From Parabacteroides sp. (GTDB lineage Bacteria; Bacteroidota; Bacteroidia; Bacteroidales; Tannerellaceae), in contig JALFJR010000061.1 in assembly GCA_022775005.1 (NCBI GenBank), forward strand, positions 1-64,000: a DNA stretch of 64,000 nucleotides, written 5' to 3'. Both the position numbers and the translations under genes were made by a program. The notes beneath the pieces were generated by a model, which was not told the DNA's origin, made no database searches, and was given only the letters and a program-made list of their open reading frames with translations. Of this stretch, positions 16,111 through 25,430 are shown piece after piece. How positions within the stretch are numbered: the stretch's first letter is position 1; each line of letters starts with the position of its first letter.

Positions 16111-16767
16111 ATGAAGAAGTTAGTTATATTTGATTTGGACGGTACGTTGCTCGATACGATCGCCGATTTGGCGGCGAGCACGAACCAGGCGTTGCAGGCT
16201 TGTGGCTTCCCGACGCATGCCGTGAGTGCCTATCGGTATTTCGTGGGCAATGGTATCATGAAGCTTTTTGAGCGGGCTTTACCGGAAGAGGCTCGTACGG
16301 CAGAACAGATGGCACGCATCCGTGCCCTTTTTGTTCCTTATTACGATGCGCACAATGCGGATCACAGTTGTCCCTATCCGGGTATGGTAGCTTTGCTGAC
16401 CCGTTTGCAGGCGGAGGGCGTGGCGTTAGCGGTCGCTTCCAATAAATACCAGGCGGCGACGGAGAAATTAGTGGCGCATTACTTCCCCACCATCTCCTTC
16501 GTGAAGATCTTGGGGCAGCGTGAGGGGATCCCGACGAAGCCGGATCCCAGTATCGTGAATGAGATCGTGGCCGCAGCCGGTGTGGCGAAGTCCGATGTCT
16601 TGTATGTCGGCGATTCCAATGTGGATATGCAGACCGCACAGAATGGGGGTGTGGATGCCTGCGGCGTTACCTGGGGTTTTCGTCCGAAGGAGGAGTTAGC
16701 CGCCTATCATCCTGCCCTCTTGGCGGAACGGCCGGAAGAGATTGCGGAGTGGGTATTGCAAAAATAG
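16111..16767 (+). CDS. gph: HAD family phosphatase, phosphoglycolate phosphatase-like
   Basis: A 218-residue HAD hydrolase. Motif I is FDLDGTLLDT at residues 7-16 (catalytic aspartates 8 and 10), motif II is AVASNKYQ, and motif IV is YVGDSNVDMQTA. An alpha-helical cap lies between motifs I and II, as in Gph/PGP-type enzymes that dephosphorylate 2-phosphoglycolate or similar small phosphates. The start is placed at ATG 16111; an in-frame TTG 51 bases upstream adds only a non-family leader. A -7-like TATTTTTG at 16088-16095 overlaps the 5' region. Exact substrate is inference. Confidence 0.85.
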   Translation: MKKLVIFDLDGTLLDTIADLAASTNQALQACGFPTHAVSAYRYFVGNGIMKLFERALPEEARTAEQMARIRALFVPYYDAHNADHSCPYPGMVALLTRLQAEGVALAVASNKYQAATEKLVAHYFPTISFVKILGQREGIPTKPDPSIVNEIVAAAGVAKSDVLYVGDSNVDMQTAQNGGVDACGVTWGFRPKEELAAYHPALLAERPEEIAEWVLQK

Positions 16768-16791
16768 CCCGGGGGATTGCCCCAGGCTATT
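16763..16791 (+). terminator. Weak hairpin between convergent genes
   Basis: AATAGCCCGGGG pairs with CCCAGGCTATT at the end of the phosphatase gene, overlapping its stop. No T-run follows, so function as a terminator is uncertain. Confidence 0.35.
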
Positions 16792-16828
16792 CGCTTACTG
16801 GGCTTTCAGCCCTCTTTGATGCGTCCTT

Positions 16829-18109
16829 TTACTTCACCTTATAAGCCATCAGCGCAAAACCGTGACGGATATAGAGCACGCCGTTTACGATGACGGGGTG
16901 TGCCCAGTGCGGACCTACGCCCTTGGTGATGCGGAACTCGCTCACGATGTCGAACTTGGTGGGATCGGGTTTGACTAAGGCAACCGCACCACGACGCTCG
17001 TCATAGCAATAGAGCATTCCGTCAGCAGCGATGATCGAACCTTTGCCCTTGCCACCTGCCCAAGCGGTCTCATAACCAGCCTTACCGGTGTTCCAGTCGA
17101 TGGCACACCAGTTGCCTTGGTTGTTGTTAATCCAGTTAGAGCCATAGATGGTTCCGTTTACCTCTACATAACCACCATGGTGCGTGTCGAGCACATCCGT
17201 GCGCCATACTACAGAGACACTCTTCAGGTCGTCAGCCAGTTGCAGCATTACACCGTTGATGTTGTAGCCGTGGCAGAAGAAGAGTTTGCCATCCTTGAAT
17301 ATCGGTGTGTTGGGGGCGATGTTCGGCCACTTGGCATCCCGATCGGAGGGTCCCCACTCTCCGAATGACCATTCAATCTCGCCACTCTCCGGGTTCACGC
17401 CAAAGATGTGCTTGGCTGTAGAGCCGACAATCTGCCGTTTCCCTTTGTAGTTGATCAGCAGCGGAGAGACATAGGCGCCGATATCGCCGAATGATGTAGT
17501 CTTCCAGATCAGCTCACCATTCTCCTTGTTGAGGGCTACCATCGTGGTTTGGTCACCAGCCGGGGTGTAGATCACCTTGTTGTCGAAGACCAACGGGCAC
17601 TCGGAGGTTCCCCAATTACCGGTCTTGCGGCCATACACCTTGCCGGCCTCCACTTTCCAAACAATCTTGCCATCCTGGATGTTGAGGCAAACCACATCGC
17701 CTGAACCACTGATCACATAGGCCTTATCGCCGTCGATGGCAGGCGTGGTACGAGTCTCAGGATAGGTATCGTTCCACGGTGCGCTGTAAGCCGTTTGATA
17801 AACTTTCTTGCCGTCGAGCGTGTAGGCGGAGAAGATCTCCTGCGTCTCGTCCTCATTCATACCGGTGATGTAGAGGCGATCGCCTACGATCACGGGGCTG
17901 GAGTAACCCTTGCCGGCATCCATGGTTTCCCACAACAGTTGCGGGCCCTCTGCCGGCCACTCTTTCAAGAGACCACTCTCCGGATAGACACCGTTACGCT
18001 CCGGACCGCGCCAACCATAAGGCGTTTGTGCCGAAGCTGTTCCACACAAGATGCAGGCGAAGGCTACGCTTAACCCTCCTGCTTTCAAGATGTTCCAATA
18101 ATTCTTCAT
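16829..18109 (-). CDS. Secreted PQQ-like beta-propeller protein
   Basis: A 426-residue exported protein: signal peptide about residues 1-27 (AFACILCGTASAQ), then repeated propeller blades of the PQQ-like type (LNIQDGKIVWKVEAG, LNKENGELIWKTTSF, VNPESGEIEWSFGEW). This fold includes quinoprotein dehydrogenases but also scaffold proteins such as BamB. I see no dehydrogenase-specific vicinal cysteine pair, so cofactor binding is not claimed. It is the last gene of the leftward island, 23 bp after the GT4 gene. It is one of five propellers there, which suggests a periplasmic or surface role in the same process. Confidence 0.85.
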   Translation of the reverse strand: MKNYWNILKAGGLSVAFACILCGTASAQTPYGWRGPERNGVYPESGLLKEWPAEGPQLLWETMDAGKGYSSPVIVGDRLYITGMNEDETQEIFSAYTLDGKKVYQTAYSAPWNDTYPETRTTPAIDGDKAYVISGSGDVVCLNIQDGKIVWKVEAGKVYGRKTGNWGTSECPLVFDNKVIYTPAGDQTTMVALNKENGELIWKTTSFGDIGAYVSPLLINYKGKRQIVGSTAKHIFGVNPESGEIEWSFGEWGPSDRDAKWPNIAPNTPIFKDGKLFFCHGYNINGVMLQLADDLKSVSVVWRTDVLDTHHGGYVEVNGTIYGSNWINNNQGNWCAIDWNTGKAGYETAWAGGKGKGSIIAADGMLYCYDERRGAVALVKPDPTKFDIVSEFRITKGVGPHWAHPVIVNGVLYIRHGFALMAYKVK

Positions 18110-18132
18110 ACTAAACTCTGTTTATGTGATTT

Positions 18133-19410
18133 CTAATTTGATTCTTTATTTGTTAGCGATAGATAGAGTTGCTCCAGTTGTTGTGCGAGGGCGACTTCGC
18201 TGTAACGACTTTCGGACAGGTGCAGCGCTTCCGTTCGGCATTGCGCCATGCGTTGTGGATCGGTCAGTAATTGTGCCAAGGCTGCGGCCAACTCTGTAGG
18301 CTCGTTGGGGCTATATAGTACCCCTGCCTCGCCTACGATCTCCGGGAAAGAGCCGGTGGCGGGTTCTACGACAGGGCGACCGGCGGCAAATGCCTCGCAA
18401 AGGTACAAGCCGACTCCCTCCTCAAAACGTAGGGGTACGGAGAGTAGGCTGATCTGTTGGTAGAAGCGGGCGTGCTCCTCCATCTTGTAGCTCTCCTCGA
18501 TGACTACATCGGTTGCGTAGGGAGCCAACCGTTGGCGCATCTGTTTCAAGAAGGGCTTGTCGGTAGCCGTGAAGCCGCCACCGATGCGAAGGCGCAAACC
18601 CGGGATGGTGCCTTGCTGTTTCAATAGCACGAAGGCATCCACCAAGATGTCCAATCCGTTTGCTTCGTTCATGCGGTAGAAGAAGCCGATGGTGGGCTGT
18701 TCGGGATAGCTATCGCAGCGGTATTTCGCCCGCTCCACACCGGGATAGATCACCTTCACCGCTTTCAGTTGAGGCAGTCGCTCCGTAATGAGCGATTGAT
18801 AGAAGTGACTGGTGGTCAGTAGTGCATCCACGTGGCGGCTGTTTGCTACAATGCCTTGCCATGCCTCTGCTGCGTGGTTCGCTTTCAAGCCGTCGAGCCA
18901 CACCTCCTCATCTTGCAGGGAGCAAACAATTGGTAGATCCACCGCTTGCTTGATCTCTTTGGCAATGGCGATCAACAGGCTACTCGATAGGTGGATCACG
19001 TCAGGACGTTCCCGCTCCTTGACCCAGTCGATCAGTTGCTTTACCATGTCTTGAAACGCCGTGTCCTCGCCTGTGATCATGGCTAACGTCATCTGCTCCA
19101 TACCCTCTGCGGAGGTGGAGCCGGAGAGTGAGGAGGCCATGTTGAGCAACCCCTCAGAGGCGGTGAGTCGCTTCAGCCAGTTGGGCATGTGTCGCCCAGG
19201 GAAGAGCTTCTGTGCTGCATAGAAGGTGGTGGCGGGGAAGAAGAGTGGAGTATCAGCCTGGAAGGTGCGGTGACGCAGCGGCAGGTAGAGCGGCATGATG
19301 ATCACCTCATGCCCCGACTTGCGCAGGGCTGTAGCTTGCAAGTTGTCGCGGAAACAGTTGCCGCAATAGAAGGAGTCGCCCGACCCGGGCACAATAAACA
19401 AGATCTTCAT
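18133..19410 (-). CDS. GT4 family glycosyltransferase
   Basis: A 425-residue GT-B enzyme. The N-terminal domain begins KILFIVPGSGDSFYCGNCF with the acceptor-side loop. The C-terminal nucleotide-sugar domain contains VIYPGVERAKY, IGFFYRMNEANGLDILVDAF and the EX7E-like segment RFEEGVGLYLCEAFAAGRPVVEP. GT4 enzymes transfer a sugar from an NDP-sugar with retention. The start overlaps the end of the permease gene by 4 bp, so it is translationally coupled to the island. It may glycosylate the island's lipid product (inference). Acceptor and sugar are not predictable. Confidence 0.87.
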   Translation of the reverse strand: MKILFIVPGSGDSFYCGNCFRDNLQATALRKSGHEVIIMPLYLPLRHRTFQADTPLFFPATTFYAAQKLFPGRHMPNWLKRLTASEGLLNMASSLSGSTSAEGMEQMTLAMITGEDTAFQDMVKQLIDWVKERERPDVIHLSSSLLIAIAKEIKQAVDLPIVCSLQDEEVWLDGLKANHAAEAWQGIVANSRHVDALLTTSHFYQSLITERLPQLKAVKVIYPGVERAKYRCDSYPEQPTIGFFYRMNEANGLDILVDAFVLLKQQGTIPGLRLRIGGGFTATDKPFLKQMRQRLAPYATDVVIEESYKMEEHARFYQQISLLSVPLRFEEGVGLYLCEAFAAGRPVVEPATGSFPEIVGEAGVLYSPNEPTELAAALAQLLTDPQRMAQCRTEALHLSESRYSEVALAQQLEQLYLSLTNKESN

Positions 19411-22400
19411 ATCCGATTCGTTTTTGATTCATTGACTTCATGGCGCACATAGCGCTTGACAAATCCTAAGACGCAGCCGATGAACAGCAGCAAGAACCCA
19501 CCGGCCATTAGCCAAAGGGCGATTCCGGCATGGGGGAAGTTCACGCCTACACTCACCAGCGCCCCCACGCTGCCGGCAACCAACGCATAGAGAGGCACGA
19601 TGCGGTTTCCCCGATAGAGTAACGTCTCGATCCAGCGGTCAGTGAAACCTAACATCCGATAGAGCAGGATCTCCTCCCTCCGCATCGCCAAGTTCTTGCG
19701 AATGACAATGATAAAGCTGAAGATACCGATCAATAGGCCCAATCCGCCCAAGGTCATGAAGATGCTAAGGTAGGTGTCGGTCACCTCATTGAACTGACGC
19801 AGGCAATCGTTGGTGGTGGTGACACGTATGCCGTACTCATGCAGGGCCTGTTCGATAAGCTGTTTGGCAACTTTCGTTTCCTCCTCAGGTGTCTTGACCA
19901 AGAATAGCGTGCTTCCGCTGGTCTCCGGCCAGATCTCACTGAAGAGGGTACGATCCATCAAGAGGTTGCCTTGCAAAATGGAGTTGGAGAGCGTGCCGAT
20001 CAGCCGGATCGCCACGGACTCACCTCGGTCATTGGGGTAATAGAGTGTGTCGCCCACCTGCCCCATCAGTCCCCAAGTGAGGACGGTCTCATCCACCAAG
20101 GCGGGATAGACCTCCCCCTCTTTGCGACAAAGGCGGTCGAAGGTGGCTGCCCGCTCTTCCGGATAGAGCGATTGCTCGATCTGGAAAGCACTCTCACGCA
20201 AGGCATCAATCGGGAAGCCTACGGCGGTAGGCTGCGTCACACGATTCAGGTTCAAGCAGCTGGCATCATCAGCTTGGTAACGTAAGCCTTGGCAAATCAA
20301 GGTCTCGGCAGGGAGATCGCTCAACGCCAATTTGCTGCGCCCCTCTGCCGTGGAGAGCTCTTGATAGAGCGGTACACGGCTTTCGCCCCACAAGGTGAAC
20401 CCTCCTGTGCCTGTCTGTATCTGTTCATTATCGGCAAAGCCTTTGCGATTCAAGCCGACGGCAAATACGATGAACACACCAATTGCCAATGCCAAGTAGG
20501 CCCAAAGCGCCTGTTTCCGCTGGGCATGGAGTGTGGCCCACACCAAGGTGGATTGTCGCAACGGTTGGGTGGCTCTTTGTCGGCGACGTAAGACCTCGGC
20601 ATACCCCCAGCAGGCCGCCATGCCGATCCATCCGGTCCCCAAGAGCATAAAGAGAGGAACCGATTGCCACCACAGGGCATTGAGTAGCGTAAGCCCTATC
20701 GTACCGATTGTCCAGATCAAGCTGAGTAGTTTCGCTTTCGTAGCGGAAGGAACGGTAGGGGTATCAGCGCGTGCAGGCTCTCGTAGAGCTTTCGACAAGC
20801 TCCAGCGAAGCAGTCCCAACGTGAGCACCAGGCTGCCCAAGGTTCCGCCAATGAGCGTAGAGGCTTGGGGATAGACACCAAAGCCGTCGGTTTGGGTTGC
20901 TCCTTGCCAGACATTGCCCAACAGCCACATCACCAAGGCGGTGTAGAGCAATCCTACGCCTATGCCTACAAGCGCGGAGACCGTTACTACCGGACTGGCC
21001 TCTTTCCAAAAGAGTGCTACCATCCGTTTGGGGGAGAAGCCTAAGGCCCGTAGCAGGGCAATCTCCTCCCGACGGCGATAGAGCATCTCTTTCAGCGGAT
21101 TTAGCATCAAGAGCAGGGCTGACACCCAGATAAAGAAGCCCAATGCCAAGAAGAGTCCGGCGAAATCCACACCATTACGAGCGGCAAAAAGTCCAGCCTC
21201 TCGGGGATGGATCAGTTGTAGCCCGAACTGCTCCGGCTGTAAGTGGGAGAGGTCTGCTTTTTGCAACCGTAGCTGGGTCGCTACGCCATAAGCGTTCCCC
21301 CAGCGTTCAGCTACTGCCTCATAGGCAATCAGGGCTTTGGGGGTTGCTCGGTAGTGATTCCAATAGGCTTCGTCTTCATCGGTAATCCGCTCCATATCAA
21401 TGGGCAGATCGCTGTCCCAGTCAGTACAACGTTCCACGTTGGCCAAGCCGGGGAAGTTGGCACTCAACGTGCTGTCTGCTTGCCACGTGCTCAGTGGCAG
21501 GATGCGCCCAACCACCAAAGGCAGTGTGTCGGTCTCTAATTGCTTCAGCTCCTTGGCGTGGAAATAGCTGATGCGTATCGTATCGCCTACACGGGCGTTC
21601 AATCGCTTTGCGCTGTAATCGGAGAGCCAGATCTCCTCTTTTCGCAAGCGTTGTCCGTCGTATTGATCGACAGCGGTCACGAAAGAATAGGGAATGGAGC
21701 GGTCGGCTCGATCGAGGCTATTCGCCAAGTAGGAGAAGAGCCGGTTAGCCGTGCTATCTCCCGCACAGAGTGTCTCGATGACCTCCTTTTGCAGGAAGAT
21801 GCGGGAGGAGGAGATCTGTATCTCGCCGTTGATGCGTTGGGTTTGCAGGCCGGAGAGGGCCGGTTGCCACGCTTTCGCTACCTCCGATTCGTTCAGCAGC
21901 CGGTTGCTCATGAGTAGGTTGATGCGTCCCTCCACCCCTAATGTCTCAGCCAATTCCTGCCGATTGACAAACACATTGAAAGGAATCACCTGTTCGTTGC
22001 GCAGGTTGAGGTTACCTCCCTCTGCTGCGGACAGTGTGCCACCGGGGGTAAGGCGGAGGCTCGTGGTGTAGTTTTTAGAAACAAAGAGAGAGCCGGAGGG
22101 TACCATGCCTGCAGCTGGCAAACGAAGTACCAACTCATCGGCCGGCCCTAAGTCTAACTCCTTGGTCAAGGCTGGGTTGAGCAGGGCTCTCCCTTTCGGT
22201 AGATCTGTGCGATCCACGCCCCAAAGAGTAACCGGCACCAAGCGACCGTTGTACGAGACGAATCCCTCGCTTAACAGGACTCCTCGACTGCCTGTTTGAA
22301 AGGGCTCGGCTTGGAGCAACTGCTCCGAGAGGTAACCGTTGCGAGCGAAGAGCAGGGCCTCTGTATCGCCCAACCGGTCACTTACCCGTCGCTCTAAGGT

Positions 22401-22532
22401 GGTACGCACCGAATCGCCTACGACTAAGCTACCTACGATCACCGCTACCGTGATCAACGAGGCCAAAGCGATCAGCCGATAGAAGCGGGCGTAATAACGA
22501 ATGTTCCGGTATGTGAGTCGCTGTTGGTTCAC
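19407..22532 (-). CDS. FtsX/MacB-type ABC transporter permease
   Basis: A 1041-residue permease with an N-terminal membrane anchor (about 17-38, LIALASLITVAVIVGSLVVG) followed by a long extracytoplasmic domain. Two FtsX-type membrane bundles follow, near residues 455-610 and 935-1030, separated by further membrane segments and a second periplasmic loop. The motif RREEIALLRALGFSPKRM before the first bundle, and RREEILLYRMLGFTDRWI before the last, are the coupling regions of this family. Homologues extract lipoproteins or export lipids, peptides or drugs from the outer face of the inner membrane. It overlaps its ATPase gene by 4 bp. Confidence 0.9.
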   Translation of the reverse strand: MNQQRLTYRNIRYYARFYRLIALASLITVAVIVGSLVVGDSVRTTLERRVSDRLGDTEALLFARNGYLSEQLLQAEPFQTGSRGVLLSEGFVSYNGRLVPVTLWGVDRTDLPKGRALLNPALTKELDLGPADELVLRLPAAGMVPSGSLFVSKNYTTSLRLTPGGTLSAAEGGNLNLRNEQVIPFNVFVNRQELAETLGVEGRINLLMSNRLLNESEVAKAWQPALSGLQTQRINGEIQISSSRIFLQKEVIETLCAGDSTANRLFSYLANSLDRADRSIPYSFVTAVDQYDGQRLRKEEIWLSDYSAKRLNARVGDTIRISYFHAKELKQLETDTLPLVVGRILPLSTWQADSTLSANFPGLANVERCTDWDSDLPIDMERITDEDEAYWNHYRATPKALIAYEAVAERWGNAYGVATQLRLQKADLSHLQPEQFGLQLIHPREAGLFAARNGVDFAGLFLALGFFIWVSALLLMLNPLKEMLYRRREEIALLRALGFSPKRMVALFWKEASPVVTVSALVGIGVGLLYTALVMWLLGNVWQGATQTDGFGVYPQASTLIGGTLGSLVLTLGLLRWSLSKALREPARADTPTVPSATKAKLLSLIWTIGTIGLTLLNALWWQSVPLFMLLGTGWIGMAACWGYAEVLRRRQRATQPLRQSTLVWATLHAQRKQALWAYLALAIGVFIVFAVGLNRKGFADNEQIQTGTGGFTLWGESRVPLYQELSTAEGRSKLALSDLPAETLICQGLRYQADDASCLNLNRVTQPTAVGFPIDALRESAFQIEQSLYPEERAATFDRLCRKEGEVYPALVDETVLTWGLMGQVGDTLYYPNDRGESVAIRLIGTLSNSILQGNLLMDRTLFSEIWPETSGSTLFLVKTPEEETKVAKQLIEQALHEYGIRVTTTNDCLRQFNEVTDTYLSIFMTLGGLGLLIGIFSFIIVIRKNLAMRREEILLYRMLGFTDRWIETLLYRGNRIVPLYALVAGSVGALVSVGVNFPHAGIALWLMAGGFLLLFIGCVLGFVKRYVRHEVNESKTNRI

Positions 22533-23200
22533 TGTATCACTCCTCCGATTAAGTTCAGTATGCGTTTGGCGTAGGCCGAGGTCTCATCGGAGTGTGTCAC
22601 CATCAGGATGGTTGTGCCCAGTGTTTGGTTCAATTCCTTGAAGAGGGAGGCGATGTTTTGTGCGTTCTCCCGATCTAATTGTCCCGTGGGTTCATCGGCC
22701 AACAGCAAAAGTGGTTGGCGAATCAAGGCACGGCAGACCGCTACCCGACTGGCCTCGCCCCCGGAGAGGGTGGCGGGATAGGCATTGGCCAACCGTTCGA
22801 TACGGGTGAGGCGCATCAACTCCTCTGCCCGTGCCTCCGCTGCTGCCTCCACCTGTGTGGCATCCGCTAACAGGGGAAGCAGGATGTTCTCTTTCACCGT
22901 GTAGGGGGCTAATAGTCGATGATCTTGAAAGACAAAACCAATCTGGCGGTTACGTACACTGGCCAAGTTGACTAATCCGTTTGTGATCTCTTGTCCATTC
23001 AGGAAATAGCGTCCGCTATCTGGAGGCAAGAGCGTACCTAAAATGGAAAGCAAGGTAGTCTTGCCGGAACCGGAAGCCCCTTTAATCGCTACGAAGTCTC
23101 CCTGTTCCACATGCAGGTTTACGCCTCGCAAGACATGGTTGAGGCGGTTGTCACCATCGTGAAAGCTTTTCTGTATAGCCACTAATTCGATTAATGCCAT
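22529..23200 (-). CDS. ABC transporter ATP-binding protein (LolD/MacB class)
   Basis: A 223-residue ATPase with Walker A GASGSGKTT (about 39-47), Q-loop FVFQDHRLLAPY, signature LSGGEASRVAVCRAL, Walker B LLLADEPTG and the switch histidine in MVTHSDE. The class works with FtsX-type permeases such as the one encoded next, to which it is coupled by overlapping stop/start. The 88 bp upstream carry two direct repeats that may mark an internal promoter. Confidence 0.93.
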   Translation of the reverse strand: MALIELVAIQKSFHDGDNRLNHVLRGVNLHVEQGDFVAIKGASGSGKTTLLSILGTLLPPDSGRYFLNGQEITNGLVNLASVRNRQIGFVFQDHRLLAPYTVKENILLPLLADATQVEAAAEARAEELMRLTRIERLANAYPATLSGGEASRVAVCRALIRQPLLLLADEPTGQLDRENAQNIASLFKELNQTLGTTILMVTHSDETSAYAKRILNLIGGVIQ

Positions 23201-23222
23201 CTGTTTCGTTGTTTGTGGGCAG

Positions 23223-23257
23223 TTACCTGCCGTTTTCTATTTGCTTACTTGCCGTTT
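23223..23257 (-). promoter_or_regulatory. Paired direct repeat upstream of the ABC genes
   Basis: TTACCTGCCGTTT (23223-23235) and TTACTTGCCGTTT (23245-23257) lie 22 bp apart in the only sizeable gap within the propeller-to-ABC stretch. Just upstream, GTTTAACGATCGCTTAAC (about 23275-23292) is a near-palindrome reaching into the next gene. Regulatory role is inference. Confidence 0.4.
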
Positions 23258-23288
23258 CTTTATGGATAAAAGGCCGTTTAACGATCGC

Positions 23289-24449
23289 TTAACCGGCGTT
23301 CTCTTGCTCTCCGAAGCAGAGCAGAGTGCCTTTAGCCGTTAAGATCAAGAAGCGTCCCTTGATAATCGCTGGAGAACCAATGATTTGTTCACCCGCATCA
23401 TACTCCCATAGTAGTTCGCCCTCTTCGGCGTCGATGATGGAGATCAGTCCGCTCTTTGTGCAGACCAATACCTTATCGTCACAAACCAAGGGGGAGCTCT
23501 CGCCTGTATTCCCTTTCATCAAGTATTTCCAGTTGAGGCTGCCATCCAAGCGATTGAAGGCGTAAAGATAGCGATCTGCAGAGAGAATGAAAAGGGTTTT
23601 GTCAGTAATTGCCGGCACGGAGACGAACGAGGCACCGGCCTCACTGCCCTCCTGGATCTTACGCGTATGGGTGATCTTGCCCTTATCTAAGCTGAACTCG
23701 TAGATATTACCGGCATAGTCGCCTACATAGACATAGTCGCCCATGACCGCCGGGGAAGCTGGTACATAGGCCTCTAACTCCACGGAGTCGGTGGGTAATC
23801 CACTTTGGCAGTTGATGATGCGCAACCAAGCATCACAGCCGCCAAACAGGACATGCTTTTTCCAGAGTGCCACGGAACCATTCAGGTAGTAACCTGACTC
23901 GAAGCGATTGATCAGCTGACCGCTTTGATCGCCGATGCAATAGAGGTAATTGTCGTAACTACCTACGACGATCGCCTGTTGCCCCTCGAAGCTCACTCGG
24001 TTCGGTGAAGCGGAGATCTGCCCCTCCGTCTCGAAGTTCCAGAGGGTATCTTGCTGGGCCAACGAGATTGCGCTCAACCAACCATCCAACCGACCGATGT
24101 AGAGCACGGAGTCGTGGATCATCGGAGTAGCCTCCACCTGCGTTTTGAGGTCGTAACTGAAGGCCAAGTTTCCAGAAGCATCCACTCCTCGCACCAGGCC
24201 ACGGCGGTCGCACCAATAGGTGGTACCTTGATAGACAATGGGTGAAGAGACTGTGCGCACCTCGCTCTTGAAGCGCCACAACAGGGTAGGCTTCTTGGGG
24301 AGCGTACGGGAAGTGTAGCCGCTCAGTCCGGCATCCCCTCGTGAGAGTGACCAATTCAGTCCGTTGCCGTCATCCGGTTCATCACTGTTGTCTGTGCAGC
24401 TGAAGCCTAACAGACAGAGCAGAGCGATTAATATGCCATATTTATTCAT
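23289..24449 (-). CDS. Lipoprotein with PQQ-like beta-propeller
   Basis: A 386-residue protein with a lipoprotein signal peptide (LIALLCLLGFSC, lipid-modified cysteine about residue 18) and an acidic linker DNSDEPDDGNG. That acidic stretch is a typical surface-export context in Bacteroidetes. PQQ-like blades follow (SLAQQDTLWNFETEG, NRLDGSLNWKYLMKG, DAEEGELLWEYDAGE). It is predicted to sit at the outer membrane or in the periplasm as a scaffold or redox-partner platform. It follows the NuoG-like gene with a 12 bp gap in the same operon. Confidence 0.85.
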   Translation of the reverse strand: MNKYGILIALLCLLGFSCTDNSDEPDDGNGLNWSLSRGDAGLSGYTSRTLPKKPTLLWRFKSEVRTVSSPIVYQGTTYWCDRRGLVRGVDASGNLAFSYDLKTQVEATPMIHDSVLYIGRLDGWLSAISLAQQDTLWNFETEGQISASPNRVSFEGQQAIVVGSYDNYLYCIGDQSGQLINRFESGYYLNGSVALWKKHVLFGGCDAWLRIINCQSGLPTDSVELEAYVPASPAVMGDYVYVGDYAGNIYEFSLDKGKITHTRKIQEGSEAGASFVSVPAITDKTLFILSADRYLYAFNRLDGSLNWKYLMKGNTGESSPLVCDDKVLVCTKSGLISIIDAEEGELLWEYDAGEQIIGSPAIIKGRFLILTAKGTLLCFGEQENAG

Positions 24450-24461
24450 GGTCTTTTCCTC

Positions 24462-25427
24462 CTATTCGGTTAAAAAGAGCGCACCAGTCGGGCAGAGTGT
24501 GGCTAACCGCTCCGGTGCATTGGGGCGATTCTCCTCCGGGATGACCACCTGCATGATGAATCCACGGCGCTCAAAGGTGAAACCATTGTCACTGTTATAG
24601 ACACAAAGTCCACAGCGGATGCATTTGGCTGGCTCATACCACAAGCGTCCGTTCACATGAATTTTCTCTTTGACGGGCAATGCGGAGGAGACCTCATAGC
24701 GAGGGCGTTTGATTCCGGCCTCCGTGGTGTATCGACGCAGTTTGCAATCGGTATGTCCGGGGCAGGCACAATGTAGGCAGCGGGAAGGAGCATCGATCGT
24801 CTCCTTCAGCCACTCCTTCTCTTTCGGCGTGAAACGGCCCAACTTAGAAATAAATGACCTCTTATCTGCCGCATGGGGCGCCACCTCCGGTAGCAAGGGC
24901 AGGTCAGCTCGCTCCGCTAATGACTGGATAATTGCCCGTATCTGAACCGCTTTATCTACTGTACCTCTTCGGCAGGCCTTCTCGCAGGGGGCTTTGCAGT
25001 CCGCGCAGCCCAATTGATCGAGCGGGAAGGTGGCAGCTAAGAAACTACGGGCCTCCGCCAACCGACCGGCATCATAAAGCCAGAGCAGATGCTCTACGTC
25101 TAACCCTTTTGGGCAGACAATCGAGCAGGGTGCTTCACAATCGGCTCGGTGGTCGCTGAGCAGCAACTCTAATGAGAGTTGGCGCAACTTCAAGACCTCT
25201 TCGCTTTGGGTGTCGATCACCATTCCTTCAGTGGGTAGGGTAGAGCAGGAGGGGATCATCTGTCCGGTCTGCACATTCTTCACTACACACACCATGCAAG
25301 AGGATTTGTGCTTCGCTCCCTTGGCGTAGCACATGGAGGGCAGCTCAATGCCCGCTCGGCGAGCCACTTCGATCAAGGTCTCGCCCTCATGTACCTCAAT
25401 CACTTGATTATTGATCGTTATCTGCAT
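24462..25427 (-). CDS. NuoG-like 2Fe-2S/4Fe-4S protein with GltD-like Fe-S helical domain
   Basis: A 321-residue soluble electron-transfer protein. Residues 1-80 form a plant-type [2Fe-2S] ferredoxin fold with cysteines 33, 44, 47 and 61. Next comes SDHRADCEAPCSIVCPKGLD and GCADCKAPCEKACRRGTVDK, resembling the Fe-S helical domain (Fer4_20) of glutamate synthase small subunit and dihydropyrimidine dehydrogenase. The C-terminus has a ferredoxin motif CIRCGLCVY and a distal CPTGALF. There is no H-cluster domain and no molybdopterin domain, so it is neither a [FeFe] hydrogenase nor a formate dehydrogenase. It is encoded 3 bp after the NuoE-NuoF gene, its likely partner. Confidence 0.82.
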   Translation of the reverse strand: MQITINNQVIEVHEGETLIEVARRAGIELPSMCYAKGAKHKSSCMVCVVKNVQTGQMIPSCSTLPTEGMVIDTQSEEVLKLRQLSLELLLSDHRADCEAPCSIVCPKGLDVEHLLWLYDAGRLAEARSFLAATFPLDQLGCADCKAPCEKACRRGTVDKAVQIRAIIQSLAERADLPLLPEVAPHAADKRSFISKLGRFTPKEKEWLKETIDAPSRCLHCACPGHTDCKLRRYTTEAGIKRPRYEVSSALPVKEKIHVNGRLWYEPAKCIRCGLCVYNSDNGFTFERRGFIMQVVIPEENRPNAPERLATLCPTGALFLTE

Positions 25428-25430
25428 ACT

